Of a DNA stretch of 33,523 nucleotides, positions 6,675-14,784 are shown one piece after another. The notes below the pieces were generated by a model. The model was given only the letters and a program-made list of their open reading frames with translations, had not been told where the DNA came from and did no database searches. The stretch's first letter is position 1. Each line of letters begins with the position of its first letter. The stretch is taken from NCBI RefSeq assembly GCF_030272705.1, contig NZ_JARFYM010000047.1:1-33523 (forward strand), read 5' to 3'. The stretch comes from Rhizobium mayense. Lineage in GTDB: Bacteria; Pseudomonadota; Alphaproteobacteria; Rhizobiales; Rhizobiaceae. Position numbers and translations under genes: made by a program.

Positions 6675-7967
6675 ATGCTTCTCGAAGCGGCATTGTCCAA
6701 TCTCATCAAAATCGGAACTCTGACAGTCACTTTTCCCAACGGGTCTCAACGGCAGTTCGGGACCGGGGCCGGCCCGAAAGCGGCATTCACCATCCGAACG
6801 GAGCGCGCCCGACGGGGCCTGCTTTTGAATCCCGCCCTGGCGCTCGGCGAGGCTTACATGGATGGCGAGCTGGAACCGGCGGAAGGCAATCTCTTCAGCA
6901 CCCTCGATTTTCTCGCCATGAACTCGATGGACGGCGGCCAGCATTTCTTCGACAAGCTGATGGAGAAGGTCCGATGGTTCCGCCGTCATCTGGATCAGTT
7001 CAATCCGGCCGGGCGATCGCGAAAGAATGTGGCTCATCACTATGATCTCGATGCGCGCCTCTATTCCCTGATGCTGGACGAAGACAGGCAATATTCCTGT
7101 GCTTATTTCCCGGACGGCGGCGAGACGCTCGAGGAAGCCCAGCTGAAGAAAAAGCGCCATATAGCCGCGAAGTTGAAGCTGGACCGGCCGGACCTGCATG
7201 TCGTGGACATCGGATGCGGATGGGGCGGCATGGCGATTTATCTCGCCCGCGAATTCGGCGCCCGCGTCACCGGTCTGACATTGTCGACCGAACAGCTGGA
7301 AGCGGCGACGCGGCGGGCGCAGGAGGCCGGGCTCGGCGATCGCGTCCGTTTCGAACTGACGGACTATCGCGACTGGCAAGGACAGGTGGACCGCATCGTT
7401 TCGGTCGGCATGTTCGAGCATGTCGGCGTCAATCACTACCAGACCTTCTTCCAGACCGTGCGCAACATGCTTAGGGATGATGGCGTTGCCCTTATTCACG
7501 CCATCGGCAGGGCGGACGGGCCGGGCAGCACCAATCCCTGGATCGCAAAATACATCTTTCCCGGAGGCTATTCGCCGGCGCTGTCGGAGGTCATGTCCGT
7601 GGTCGAGAAATCCGGGCTCTGGGCTACGGATATCGAGATCCTCAGGCTTCACTATGCCAGGACGCTTGAACTCTGGCGCCAGCGTTTCATGGCGCATCGC
7701 GCCACGCTGGCCAAAATCTATGACGAGCGCTTCTGCCGCATGTTCGAATTCTATCTGATTGGCTCGGAACTGGCCTTCCGCAGGATGGGCCATATGAACT
7801 GGCAGCTTCAGCTGACCCGCAATGTCGCGACATTGCCTCTGGCCCGGGACTACATCGTAGACCAAGAGCGGCAGCTCGCGTCACGACCGCTTGCCATCGG
7901 CTTGGGCGCAGCCGTTCCCGTCAGCATTGCAAGCAACCTGTCGATCGCGCACACGGTTGATCGATAA
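6675..7967 (+). CDS. cfa: Cyclopropane-fatty-acyl-phospholipid synthase
   Basis: The 430-residue protein transfers a methylene group from S-adenosylmethionine to unsaturated acyl chains of membrane phospholipids. After an N-terminal lipid-binding-type domain (residues about 1-120), the SAM-binding motif VVDIGCGWGGMAIYLAREFG starts near residue 176. It is followed by GLTLSTEQ and the family segment VSVGMFEHVGVNHY. NPWIAKYIFPGGYSPALSEV and the C-terminal FEFYLIGSELAFRRMGHMNWQLQL are also typical. The length fits the family. The start at 6675 has AGAAGGCGA upstream. It stands alone, with metB following 53 bases later. Cfa enzymes in this group are usually linked to acid or stationary-phase stress. 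Confidence 0.92.
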   Translation: MLLEAALSNLIKIGTLTVTFPNGSQRQFGTGAGPKAAFTIRTERARRGLLLNPALALGEAYMDGELEPAEGNLFSTLDFLAMNSMDGGQHFFDKLMEKVRWFRRHLDQFNPAGRSRKNVAHHYDLDARLYSLMLDEDRQYSCAYFPDGGETLEEAQLKKKRHIAAKLKLDRPDLHVVDIGCGWGGMAIYLAREFGARVTGLTLSTEQLEAATRRAQEAGLGDRVRFELTDYRDWQGQVDRIVSVGMFEHVGVNHYQTFFQTVRNMLRDDGVALIHAIGRADGPGSTNPWIAKYIFPGGYSPALSEVMSVVEKSGLWATDIEILRLHYARTLELWRQRFMAHRATLAKIYDERFCRMFEFYLIGSELAFRRMGHMNWQLQLTRNVATLPLARDYIVDQERQLASRPLAIGLGAAVPVSIASNLSIAHTVDR

Positions 7968-8020
7968 TCTACACGGCTCCGGGTGGCATTCTTCCGGATC
8001 AACGAAAGGCGGTCCCGCAA

Positions 8021-9178
8021 ATGGCAATGATCAAGGACAACAGGACCATCGCAGCAGCCAATGGCATCGCAAGCGATTCTGCTTTCGGGGCCGTCACGCC
8101 ACCGCTTTATCTCTCCAGCAACTTCGCATTTCGAGAGTTCGGACAAGCGCAGGAATATGAGTATTCCAGAACCTCGAATCCGACACGCGATCTCTTGGCC
8201 GATACCCTGTCGAAACTGGAGGGCGGCGCAGGTGCCGTGATTACCTCTTCGGGCATGGCTGCCGTCAATCTTGTGCTCTGTCTCCTACGGCCGGGCGACA
8301 AGGTGATTGCCCCGCATGACTGTTACGGCGGAACCTACAGATTGCTGTCGGCTCTGGCGAATAAGCGCCACTTCGAAATATCGTACGTCGACCAGCAGGA
8401 CGATACCGCGATGGCGGCAGCGGTGGAACAGGGAGCATCGCTGATCCTCGTCGAAACGCCGAGCAACCCGCTTATGCGCGTCGTTGACATCGGAAAGATG
8501 TCGCAACACGCCAAATCCGCCGGTGCTCGCCTCGTCGTGGACAATACTTTTCTGTCACCCGCGCTTCAGCAGCCGATCGCTCTTGGTGCCGACCTCGTCA
8601 TCCATTCGACGACGAAATATCTGAACGGTCACTCCGATGTCGTTGGGGGCGCCGTCATCGCCGCAAATACGAACGACGTCGCGGAATTGCGGGGCTGGGC
8701 GAACATGATAGGCGTCACTGGTGCGCCGTTCGATTCCTATCTTACGCTTCGCGGTATCCGCAGTCTTTATCCGCGGATCGAGCGGCAGCAGGAAACAGCA
8801 ATGGCAGTTGCCGCATTCTTAAGCCAGCGGCCGGAAATACGCGTCGTTCATTATCCTGGACTGCCAAGCCATCCGGGGCACGAAATTGCGGCGCGACAGC
8901 AAAATGGTTTCGGCGCGATGCTAAGCTTCGAGCTCAATGGGGGGCTGGAAGCCGTCGGTCGCTTCGTGGCCGCGCTCAAGGTCTTCACACTCGCCGAATC
9001 CCTGGGCGGGGTCGAGAGTCTAGTTGCTCATCCAGCCACCATGACTCATGTCGGAATGGGGGAGGAGGCGCGCCGCGCCGCTGGTATAAGTGACGGATTG
9101 CTGCGGGCTTCTATCGGACTGGAAGCTAGGACGGATCTGCTTGCCGATCTCTCCTCCGCGCTGACGTCGATCGGGTAG
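8021..9178 (+). CDS. metB: Cystathionine gamma-synthase-type PLP enzyme
   Basis: The 385-residue protein belongs to the Cys/Met metabolism PLP family. It has YEYSRTSNPTRDLL for substrate and phosphate contacts, SSGMAAVNLV, and APHDCYGGTYRLL, a phrase typical of MetB. ETPSNPLMRVVDI and the PLP lysine Lys199 in HSTTKYLNGHSDVVGG follow. The C-terminus carries LAESLGGVESLVAHPATMTH and LLRASIGLE. It joins an activated homoserine ester with cysteine to form cystathionine. Close relatives (cystathionine beta/gamma-lyases, O-acylhomoserine sulfhydrylases) cannot be fully excluded from sequence reading, but the Tyr-Gly-Gly-Thr-Tyr stretch and length favour MetB. It does not lie in a methionine operon and no riboswitch was recognised in its short leader. 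Confidence 0.85.
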   Translation: MAMIKDNRTIAAANGIASDSAFGAVTPPLYLSSNFAFREFGQAQEYEYSRTSNPTRDLLADTLSKLEGGAGAVITSSGMAAVNLVLCLLRPGDKVIAPHDCYGGTYRLLSALANKRHFEISYVDQQDDTAMAAAVEQGASLILVETPSNPLMRVVDIGKMSQHAKSAGARLVVDNTFLSPALQQPIALGADLVIHSTTKYLNGHSDVVGGAVIAANTNDVAELRGWANMIGVTGAPFDSYLTLRGIRSLYPRIERQQETAMAVAAFLSQRPEIRVVHYPGLPSHPGHEIAARQQNGFGAMLSFELNGGLEAVGRFVAALKVFTLAESLGGVESLVAHPATMTHVGMGEEARRAAGISDGLLRASIGLEARTDLLADLSSALTSIG

Positions 9179-9196
9179 TCGGTCGACATCCACGGT

Positions 9197-9221
9197 TGGG
9201 GATCAATTCCGATAATCCCCA
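9197..9221. terminator. Hairpin between convergent metB and HPP genes
   Basis: TGGGGAT (9197-9203) and ATCCCCA (9215-9221) form a perfect seven-base stem around an 11-base loop, 18 bases after the metB stop and 21 before the end of the convergent HPP gene. No long U-tract follows on either strand. It may serve as a bidirectional terminator; this is inference from position and symmetry. Confidence 0.45.
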
Positions 9222-9242
9222 GCCGCCATGCTCCGATCGCGA

Positions 9243-10361
9243 TCAGGCGGCCGCTGGCACCGGGTTGTCTTTCGGCAGAAGCCTAGCTACCGCATTCAGG
9301 AGATCCGTCTGCGATATAAGACCGACGATCTGGCGCTCCGCATCGATGATGATGACGGCGTGCGTGCGTCCGTCGGTCAAGACCGGCAACAGCGACAAGG
9401 CAGGATCCGCCGCCGCCGCCACTGCAGGCTTCGATATCGACGATCTGATCGTATCGTTGCCGGCCGCTAGCTCCCGCAGTCCGACTGTGCCGATCAACCG
9501 ACCCTCGCTATCCTTCACCGGCAGGATGCGGATGTTGTGTTTCAAAAGAAGCCGGCGGGCTTCCTCCGGTTCCGCGGTTTCCTGAACGGCGATCACGTCG
9601 CGAGACATGATATCGGCACAGATTATGCCGCTGTTCGACCGGAGAATCGCCTGCTGTTCGACCTCCTGCACCAGCCGGCTGAGATCTGCCCGGTCGATGT
9701 CAAAGGTCTCGTCCATTGCCGCAAGAGCCGCGTCGACGTCCTCTTCTCGAAAGCGGACCCGCGTTGCTGAAGGCAGATCTCTGGTCTGGTGCGTGTTTTC
9801 CGGGAGTTTCGGAGCCACGTGAGGATAGTTGCGCTTGGAAAGCTTGTGAAAAGCAAGGCCTAGTCCGACAAGAAGGCAGGAATTCAAGGCAACGGGCACA
9901 AAGGGGAAGAGAAAGCCCCACTTCGCGACGGCCGGGCCGCCCAGGACGGCCGTAAGGGCCGCAGCACCGCCTGGCGGGTGAAGACTGCGCGTAAAAGACA
10001 TAGCGCCGATCGCAAGCGCAACGCCGACGCCGATCGCGATGGCCGGATCATGGATGAGATAGGCGGCGATGATCCCCATCATGGCGGAAATGGTGTTTCC
10101 GCCGATAATCGACCAAGGCTGCGCAAGCGGACTTGCCGGAACGGCGAAGAGCAGGACGGCCGATGCCCCCATCGGCGCGACGATCAGCGGAAAATACGGC
10201 CCGTGACCAAAAAAATAACCACTGATGGCGCCGGTGAGACCAATGGCGATCAGGGCGCCGACGCATGAGATCAGGCGTTCACGCAGGGTTGCGCCGGCCA
10301 GGATCGGTGAAAACAAGCGTGAGGGGCGCATCCCCGTCTTCGGGGTTTCAGAATACCGCAT
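9243..10361 (-). CDS. HPP-family membrane protein with tandem CBS domains
   Basis: The 372-residue protein has an HPP domain of four to five membrane segments (residues about 28-175) containing the name-giving RSLHPPGGAAALTAVLGG. After a linker, a CBS pair (about 240-365) includes IMSRDVIAVQETAEPEEARRL and VIIIDAERQIVGLISQTDLL. HPP proteins are poorly characterised inner-membrane proteins, often found with nitrogen-oxide or nitrosative-stress genes; CBS pairs usually sense adenine nucleotides. The nearby NsrR-linked globin operon fits this association, but no NsrR-like box was seen in front of this gene. The start at 10361 is the first methionine of the frame. Confidence 0.85.
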   Translation of the reverse strand: MRYSETPKTGMRPSRLFSPILAGATLRERLISCVGALIAIGLTGAISGYFFGHGPYFPLIVAPMGASAVLLFAVPASPLAQPWSIIGGNTISAMMGIIAAYLIHDPAIAIGVGVALAIGAMSFTRSLHPPGGAAALTAVLGGPAVAKWGFLFPFVPVALNSCLLVGLGLAFHKLSKRNYPHVAPKLPENTHQTRDLPSATRVRFREEDVDAALAAMDETFDIDRADLSRLVQEVEQQAILRSNSGIICADIMSRDVIAVQETAEPEEARRLLLKHNIRILPVKDSEGRLIGTVGLRELAAGNDTIRSSISKPAVAAAADPALSLLPVLTDGRTHAVIIIDAERQIVGLISQTDLLNAVARLLPKDNPVPAAA

Positions 10362-10415
10362 CGTAAAGCCAATTTTAGGGGAGTTAATATGGAAAAGTGA
10401 ACAAACGCTTCCCGG

Positions 10416-11321
10416 CTAGTTCGTGGAGCGACGTGGGTCCCTGCCTTTGGTCGTCCGAAGGACTTCGTGGAAAGCGTCGAATGCGCTCGAACAACCGTTC
10501 TTGCGATAAATAAGCAATGTGTCGACCGAGCCGAGTTCGTAGGTGTTCATGCTTGTCGGAAGCGGCATTTGATCGAGAACGGACCTCGGCATGACGCCGA
10601 CCGCATTTCCAGTCGCAACACTCGCCAGGATCGCATGATAAGATGCAAGTTCTATTGTCGGCAATTCGCTCGATCCCCGTGCCCAGTTCTCGGCAATTCT
10701 TCGATAGGTACAGCCCGGTTCGAGAGCCGCAAGCGAGCCTACACGCAAGTCCGCGGCGATCTTGATCGGCGGATGACCGGGCGGCAGCACCAGCAGCAGA
10801 TCCTCGGTAAAGACCGCCTCCATTTCGAGAGCGTCGAGACCCGCATCGGACTGCTTATCTGCTTCCGTAATCGTGTTTGGGGGGCGAGCGATCAGCGCAC
10901 AATCCAGAGCGTCGGCGCGAACATCGCGTGCCAACTCGCGCGAAGCGCCCATCGTCAGGCTAACCGATACGCTGGGCCATATCTGATTGAATTGCGCCAA
11001 GGCAGCGGGCAGCCAGCTTGCCGCCGTGCTCTCCATCGTGCCGACGCGCAAGGTTCCCGACGGTGCCAAGGGGCGAACTGCCTGCCGCGCCTCAAGAGAA
11101 AGAGCCATCAACCGATTGGCATAGGCGAGAAAAATCTCGCCTTCCCGCGTCAAGGTCATCTTCTTGCCGTCGCGGCTGAAGAGGCATACGCCGAGTTCTT
11201 CTTCTAGGAGTTGGACGCGCGTCGTCACATTCGACGGTACCCGTCCGACGGCTTTGGCCGCTTTCGTGACGCTGTGATCAGCGGCAACGGCAAGAAAGAT
11301 TTCGATCGATGACAGGTCCAC
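10416..11321 (-). CDS. LysR-family transcriptional regulator
   Basis: The 301-residue protein has a LysR winged helix-turn-helix at residues 1-62 (SSIEIFLAVAADHSVTKAAK, then VQLLEEELGVCLFSR) and a periplasmic-binding-fold effector domain (about 88-290) with GTLRVGTMESTAASWLPAAL. It is separate from the HPP gene by 54 bases on the same strand and diverges from folE across a 332-base gap. LysR proteins commonly control the divergent neighbour and themselves, but folE seems an unlikely private target. The effector is unknown. Confidence 0.88.
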   Translation of the reverse strand: MDLSSIEIFLAVAADHSVTKAAKAVGRVPSNVTTRVQLLEEELGVCLFSRDGKKMTLTREGEIFLAYANRLMALSLEARQAVRPLAPSGTLRVGTMESTAASWLPAALAQFNQIWPSVSVSLTMGASRELARDVRADALDCALIARPPNTITEADKQSDAGLDALEMEAVFTEDLLLVLPPGHPPIKIAADLRVGSLAALEPGCTYRRIAENWARGSSELPTIELASYHAILASVATGNAVGVMPRSVLDQMPLPTSMNTYELGSVDTLLIYRKNGCSSAFDAFHEVLRTTKGRDPRRSTN

Positions 11322-11653
11322 TGAAAAATCTCAATTTCGGAATTAAGTCTCCCTATAATTCTCTATATCGAAATCATAATTGCAGATCAACGCGGTTTCA
11401 TGCTCCCCACGGCCGGTCCGGCGGAACCGTTTTGCAGTCCTGGAGCTCTAGGAGCGAAAAGTGATGTTTTTTGGTCGATGGAGGATCGCTGTGACCGCCA
11501 TCGCCGCGCCGGAGATCGTCGTTGACGAAATAGTTCAGGCTGGCAATGCGCGCTGGGCTCGACATTTTTTGTTCTTTGGCGGGAACGATAATCGACACCG
11601 TGCGTCCAACCGGCAAAGGAAGACACCGCAGAAAGAGATTGTTGGTATACGGA
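11322..11653. other. LysR-folE intergenic region
   Basis: An AT-rich block just upstream of the LysR gene (about 11326-11385) includes two ATTTCG/CGAAAT-type words and several T-N11-A spacings, as expected of LysR operators, but I could not fix a unique site. The rest to 11653 has overlapping open frames on both strands without a recognisable domain or good ribosome site. I see no supported gene. Confidence 0.4.
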
Positions 11654-12286
11654 ATGGACAACCGATTGAAGCTGAACCCGGAATCGAAAACCACGAGGCT
11701 TGCCGATCATGCCGAGGGAGCCGTGACGCGTGAGGAGGCGGAAGCCGCGGTTCGCGTGCTTCTGCGATGGAGTGGCGAGAACCCCGAGCGGGAGGGGCTG
11801 CGTGATACGCCCGCGCGGGTGGCGCGCTCCTACAAGGAGCTCTTCGCAGGCTACGAAAAGGACGCGGGCCGGGAACTGCAGCGAACCTTTACGGACGTTG
11901 GCGGTTATTCCGATCTGGTCCTCGTGAAGGCGATTCCACTCTATTCCCACTGCGAGCATCATCTCGTGCCGATCATCGGTTGGGCGCATGTCGCCTATCG
12001 TCCGAACGACCGTGTGTTTGGCCTATCCAAAATCGCGCGCGTGATTGAAATCTATGCGAGGCGATTGCAGACGCAGGAAACGATGACCGCACAAATCGCC
12101 CGAGCTATTGCCGATTACCTCAATCCTCAAGGCGTAGCGGTGCTGATCGAGGCGGAGCATCTTTGCATGTCGATGTGTGGCATTCAAAAACAGGGCGCGC
12201 TGACGACCACGATGGCCCTTGAGGGTTGCTTCGCAGGAAACGCCGCCGAACAGGCGCGCTTCATGACCTTCGTCCGGCAAAACTGA
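11654..12286 (+). CDS. folE: GTP cyclohydrolase I
   Basis: The 210-residue protein converts GTP to dihydroneopterin triphosphate, the first step of folate (and pterin) synthesis. The family zinc and active-site motifs are clear: PLYSHCEHHLVPIIGWAHVAY carries the Cys-His-His segment. FGLSKIARVIEIYARRLQTQE and EHLCMSMCGIQKQGALTTT supply the second zinc cysteine and substrate contacts. Residues about 25-45 (LLRWSGENPEREGLRDTPAR) form the conserved N-terminal helix. The ATG at 11654 gives a normal length; the longer frame from 11546 adds an unconserved arginine-rich extension. The ribosome site is weak, so the exact start is uncertain. Its stop directly abuts that of the convergent globin gene, with no spacer. 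Confidence 0.92.
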   Translation: MDNRLKLNPESKTTRLADHAEGAVTREEAEAAVRVLLRWSGENPEREGLRDTPARVARSYKELFAGYEKDAGRELQRTFTDVGGYSDLVLVKAIPLYSHCEHHLVPIIGWAHVAYRPNDRVFGLSKIARVIEIYARRLQTQETMTAQIARAIADYLNPQGVAVLIEAEHLCMSMCGIQKQGALTTTMALEGCFAGNAAEQARFMTFVRQN

Positions 12287-13054
12287 TCATACCTCGGGAG
12301 ATAAGGTGAGACGGGTGCGAATGTCGCGCTTGGAAGGAAGCTCGCCTTTGATGGCCGCGATTCCATACTGAAGGCTTCGAGCGATCATCTGCGCTTTTTC
12401 CATGAAGAGTTGCGCGTCACGTTGGCTGCAAAGCGTCTCAACCGTTTCGCGGAAAAGCGCAAGCCATCGCTCGAAGTGCTTCGGGGTAAGCTCGGCCATC
12501 GGCGCATGCTTCTGCATCGGATTTCCTTTGTAGCGACCCGACATCAGCATGATCGACGACCAAAAATCATACATTCTGCCGAGATGTTCGTCCCACTTGC
12601 CGGCAATAACCCGCTCGAAAATCTCAGCCAGAACTTCGTCCTTGCGGATCTTGCCGTAGAAGGTATCGACCACGTCAACGATGACAGCTTCGTCAAGTTG
12701 ACGTTTGGCGATCAAAGCCGCTCGGCGTTCGGAGATGGGAGCGGACAATTCCTCTTCATTGAGGACAAGAGGCGGCAGAGGCAGAGCCGGCTGATGATCA
12801 TAGAATTCGACGAGCATGCGCATTTCACCGAACGGCTCGACATGATGCGGCTGTTGCGGAATGATCAATCCATTGTCGCCGGCGTTCAGCAACACCGGTC
12901 TCGTCGTTCCGTCTTCGACGACATAGCGAAGACTGCCTTCGATGACGCGGATCACGCCCCAGACGCCCTTCCTGATGCTATGGGCTCGACGGAGTCCGGC
13001 GGGAAGTGTCGCGGTCGTGAAGATCGCCGTGCGTCTATATGGTCTGGAAGTCAT
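12287..13054 (-). CDS. DUF1971 (TehB-type cupin) fused to group III truncated hemoglobin
   Basis: The 255-residue protein has two domains. Residues about 5-90 match the DUF1971 cupin found at the end of tellurite-resistance protein TehB (SIRKGVWGVIRVIEGSLRYV, then GDNGLIIPQQPHHVEPFG). Residues about 125-230 form a group III 2/2 globin: FYGKIRKDEVLAEIF with Tyr133 at the distal B10 site, DEHLGRMYDFWSSIML, then MQKHAPM with His183 as the proximal heme ligand, and HFERWLALFRETVETL. Truncated globins bind oxygen and NO. With an NsrR-like operator at the head of this operon, NO detoxification or sensing is likely, by inference. GAGGAG precedes the ATG at 13054. It is the last gene of a three-gene operon. 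Confidence 0.88.
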   Translation of the reverse strand: MTSRPYRRTAIFTTATLPAGLRRAHSIRKGVWGVIRVIEGSLRYVVEDGTTRPVLLNAGDNGLIIPQQPHHVEPFGEMRMLVEFYDHQPALPLPPLVLNEEELSAPISERRAALIAKRQLDEAVIVDVVDTFYGKIRKDEVLAEIFERVIAGKWDEHLGRMYDFWSSIMLMSGRYKGNPMQKHAPMAELTPKHFERWLALFRETVETLCSQRDAQLFMEKAQMIARSLQYGIAAIKGELPSKRDIRTRLTLSPEV

Positions 13055-13086
13055 CGGAACTCCTCGCATGGGGTTGATCGGCAAAT

Positions 13087-13530
13087 TCACCGGAAGATGT
13101 GGCCGGCCTTGATGACCGTTTTCGCGCGCTCGAGTTGACCGGCCGTTCCCTCCCAATCGAGTGCCTCCTGAAGGAGGTCCGCTGCCCGCTCGAACAATTC
13201 GCTGACCGATGCGGCCGCGTGAAGCGGTAGGACCGTCAGACAAGCGTCGAGGAAAACAGCCCGAACCTCGATGATGTTGTCAGCCGAAAGAGCCGAAGCG
13301 CGCTCAAAAAAAGCATCCATCAGGGCTTCGCGGAGCGTTTGCTGCAGCAGAATATTTTCGCAGACGATCGCCATGTTCTGCTCAAATTCGAACCAATAAT
13401 TTCCGATCAACCGGTGGAGCACCGCTCGCAGCGCAGGCGTGCGTCTCAGCCGCGTTGAAAACTCGTCGATCAGTTCGAAGACGGTCGCTTCATCGACATA
13501 GACCGATGGATCCTGTGGCAGGCAAGGCAT
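13087..13530 (-). CDS. Globin-like protein lacking the proximal histidine
   Basis: The 147-residue protein has no obvious motif, but residues 20-62 align without a gap to the globin domain of the next gene. For example LIDEFSTRLRRTPALRAVL pairs with VVDTFYGKIRKDEVLAEIF, and the alignment carries on through residue 130. In this register the proximal His becomes Phe75, the distal Tyr becomes Ser25 and the conserved Trp of FWSS becomes Cys57, so canonical heme binding is unlikely. It may be a heme-free partner, sensor or chaperone of the globin, or it may bind another ligand. A strong GGGGAGGA ribosome site precedes the ATG at 13530. It lies 32 bases upstream of the globin-fusion gene and 16 bases after the membrane-protein gene in one operon. 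Confidence 0.75.
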   Translation of the reverse strand: MPCLPQDPSVYVDEATVFELIDEFSTRLRRTPALRAVLHRLIGNYWFEFEQNMAIVCENILLQQTLREALMDAFFERASALSADNIIEVRAVFLDACLTVLPLHAAASVSELFERAADLLQEALDWEGTAGQLERAKTVIKAGHIFR

Positions 13531-13546
13531 AATGGCTCCTCCCCTC

Positions 13547-13984
13547 TCAGGCCGCGACGGCCATTGCAACGAGGCAGAGCGAAAGTACGATCACCTTGAT
13601 CCCCTCAAGGGCGGCGTAGACATGATGCGCGGCGGACGGTGCGAGCTCGTCGCCCCGCCCAACCGCTTCCGCACGATGGGTAAGCACTGGCAAAAGCCAC
13701 GAATTCTGCATGACAACGATGCCAAGCAGCAGCAGCGAACCGACGACGTAGAGAGATTTCGGCAAAAACAGCGCCGCCGTCGTGGCGGCAAGGCCAAGGC
13801 CAAGTTCGACGCGGCCAAATACGGCAAACGTTAGCCGGCCAACATCCAGTGCAACGGCGCGCGACAGTCCGAATGCCCTGAATTTGACGGGTGTTGCGAT
13901 GAATGAAACACCGATGACCATACCCTCCCAAATTGCGAGGAGCATGACAAGGCAGAAGGCAATCTGAGAATTCGCCAGCAACAT
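13547..13984 (-). CDS. Small four-helix membrane protein, first gene of the NsrR operon
   Basis: The 145-residue protein has four predicted membrane segments: about 5-30 (AFCLVMLLAIWEGMVIGVSF), 50-72, 76-98 and 124-144 (GIKVIVLSLCLVAMAVAA). A conserved-looking SFIATPVKFRAFGL follows the first helix. It recalls DUF4149-like proteins, but I do not recognise it with certainty. The ATG at 13984 was chosen because it follows the candidate promoter and NsrR box. A longer in-frame start upstream would overlap the operator. The ribosome site is weak. Its link to two globin-type proteins suggests a membrane role in NO or redox physiology, which is inference. Confidence 0.7.
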   Translation of the reverse strand: MLLANSQIAFCLVMLLAIWEGMVIGVSFIATPVKFRAFGLSRAVALDVGRLTFAVFGRVELGLGLAATTAALFLPKSLYVVGSLLLLGIVVMQNSWLLPVLTHRAEAVGRGDELAPSAAHHVYAALEGIKVIVLSLCLVAMAVAA

Positions 13985-14001
13985 GAATAAGTCAGCCTCA
14001 A

Positions 14002-14024
14002 AAGATATATTATAAATACATCTT
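14002..14024 (-). promoter_or_regulatory. NsrR-type operator over the globin-operon promoter
   Basis: Read on the minus strand, the 23 bases are an 11-base arm AAGATGTATTT, one A, then arm TAATATATCTT. The known NsrR consensus is two AAGATGCATTT-type arms in inverted orientation around one base; the left arm differs at one position (T for the usual C/T) and the right arm at two. A TATAAT (-10 candidate, 14014-14009) lies inside the site. It sits 17 bases before the membrane-protein start codon, and the nsrR gene lies divergently about 160 bases away. This strongly suggests NO-relieved repression of the three-gene operon. Confidence 0.8.
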
Positions 14025-14122
14025 AAAAAGCTCCGTTGCAACCCTGATATTGCCGAGTTCGGAACCGCGCCTGCCATCTGCGATGGTGGCTGCGCTTGGC
14101 AGCACCCGCTCGGCAAATGGCG

Positions 14123-14150
14123 TGCTTTATTCAAAAAAATCCACTATATT
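14123..14150 (+). promoter_or_regulatory. Candidate promoter of nsrR
   Basis: TATATT at 14145-14150 with TGCTTT at 14123-14128 (16-base spacer) lies 30 bases upstream of the nsrR start codon. The -35 element is weak. No second NsrR-like box overlaps it, so autorepression is not evident from this site alone. Confidence 0.3.
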
Positions 14151-14180
14151 AAGCGCTTGGATTTCAAGAAAGCTTGGCTA

Positions 14181-14660
14181 ATGCGACTGACGGTCTATTC
14201 CGATTATGCCCTGCGCATGATGATGTATCTCGGTTTGAACACCGGGAAACTCTCGACTATCTCGGAGATTTCCGAGGCTTATGATATATCCCGGGCACAT
14301 CTCATGAAGATCACGCATGAGCTCGGGCAGAAGGGACTGATCGAAACCGTACGGGGGCGTCAGGGCGGCATGCGCCTTGCCAAGGATGCGGCGGAGATTG
14401 GGGTCGGCGCTATCGTTCGGGCCTGCGAGCCCGATTTTGCGATCGTTCCGTGCATGGAACCCAATGCCGGTATCGTTTGCGCCATCCAGCCCGCCTGTGT
14501 TCTCAAACGCGCGCTGTCCGCAGCCTCCGCCGCCTTTCTCGACGTGCTTGACGGCTACACGCTCTCCGACCTGCTTCGACCGTCGGTTCCCTTGCGGCAA
14601 ATGCTCGGCATCACCCTCGATGATCGTCAAAAGCAGGCGATCATCGAAGATCTACCGTGA
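14181..14660 (+). CDS. nsrR: Rrf2-family nitric-oxide-sensing repressor NsrR
   Basis: The 159-residue protein begins MRLTVYSDYALRMMMYLGL, the standard Rrf2/NsrR start, followed by a winged helix (ISEISEAYDISRAHLMKITH) and GLIETVRGRQGGMRLA. Three cysteines, Cys91, Cys100 and Cys106, sit in the region that ligates the NO-sensitive iron-sulfur cluster of NsrR; a further Cys82 lies upstream. The Cys91-Cys100 gap is somewhat longer than in the E. coli protein. An upstream TTG could add eight residues, but the ATG at 14181 matches the family N-terminus. It diverges from the globin operon, whose promoter carries an NsrR-type box, which supports NsrR over other Rrf2 members such as RirA or IscR. Confidence 0.85.
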   Translation: MRLTVYSDYALRMMMYLGLNTGKLSTISEISEAYDISRAHLMKITHELGQKGLIETVRGRQGGMRLAKDAAEIGVGAIVRACEPDFAIVPCMEPNAGIVCAIQPACVLKRALSAASAAFLDVLDGYTLSDLLRPSVPLRQMLGITLDDRQKQAIIEDLP

Positions 14661-14784
14661 TCGTCGCATCCTCTGTCCCGGCAGCTGCTGCTCACATCAA
14701 CCTGGGGACGCAGGCGAAATGCTTGCTTGTGCTCTCTGGAGACCGCCACTACGCTGTAGGCCTAGGGATGAGGTCACTGAAAAC

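Noticed and set aside
7968..8020. Possible SAM-type riboswitch before metB
   Set aside because: The leader is only 53 bases and lacks recognisable SAM-II or other SAM-riboswitch core sequence.
11398..11694. 98-codon minus-strand frame between LysR and folE
   Set aside because: No recognised family, no good ribosome site, and it overlaps the probable folE start region.
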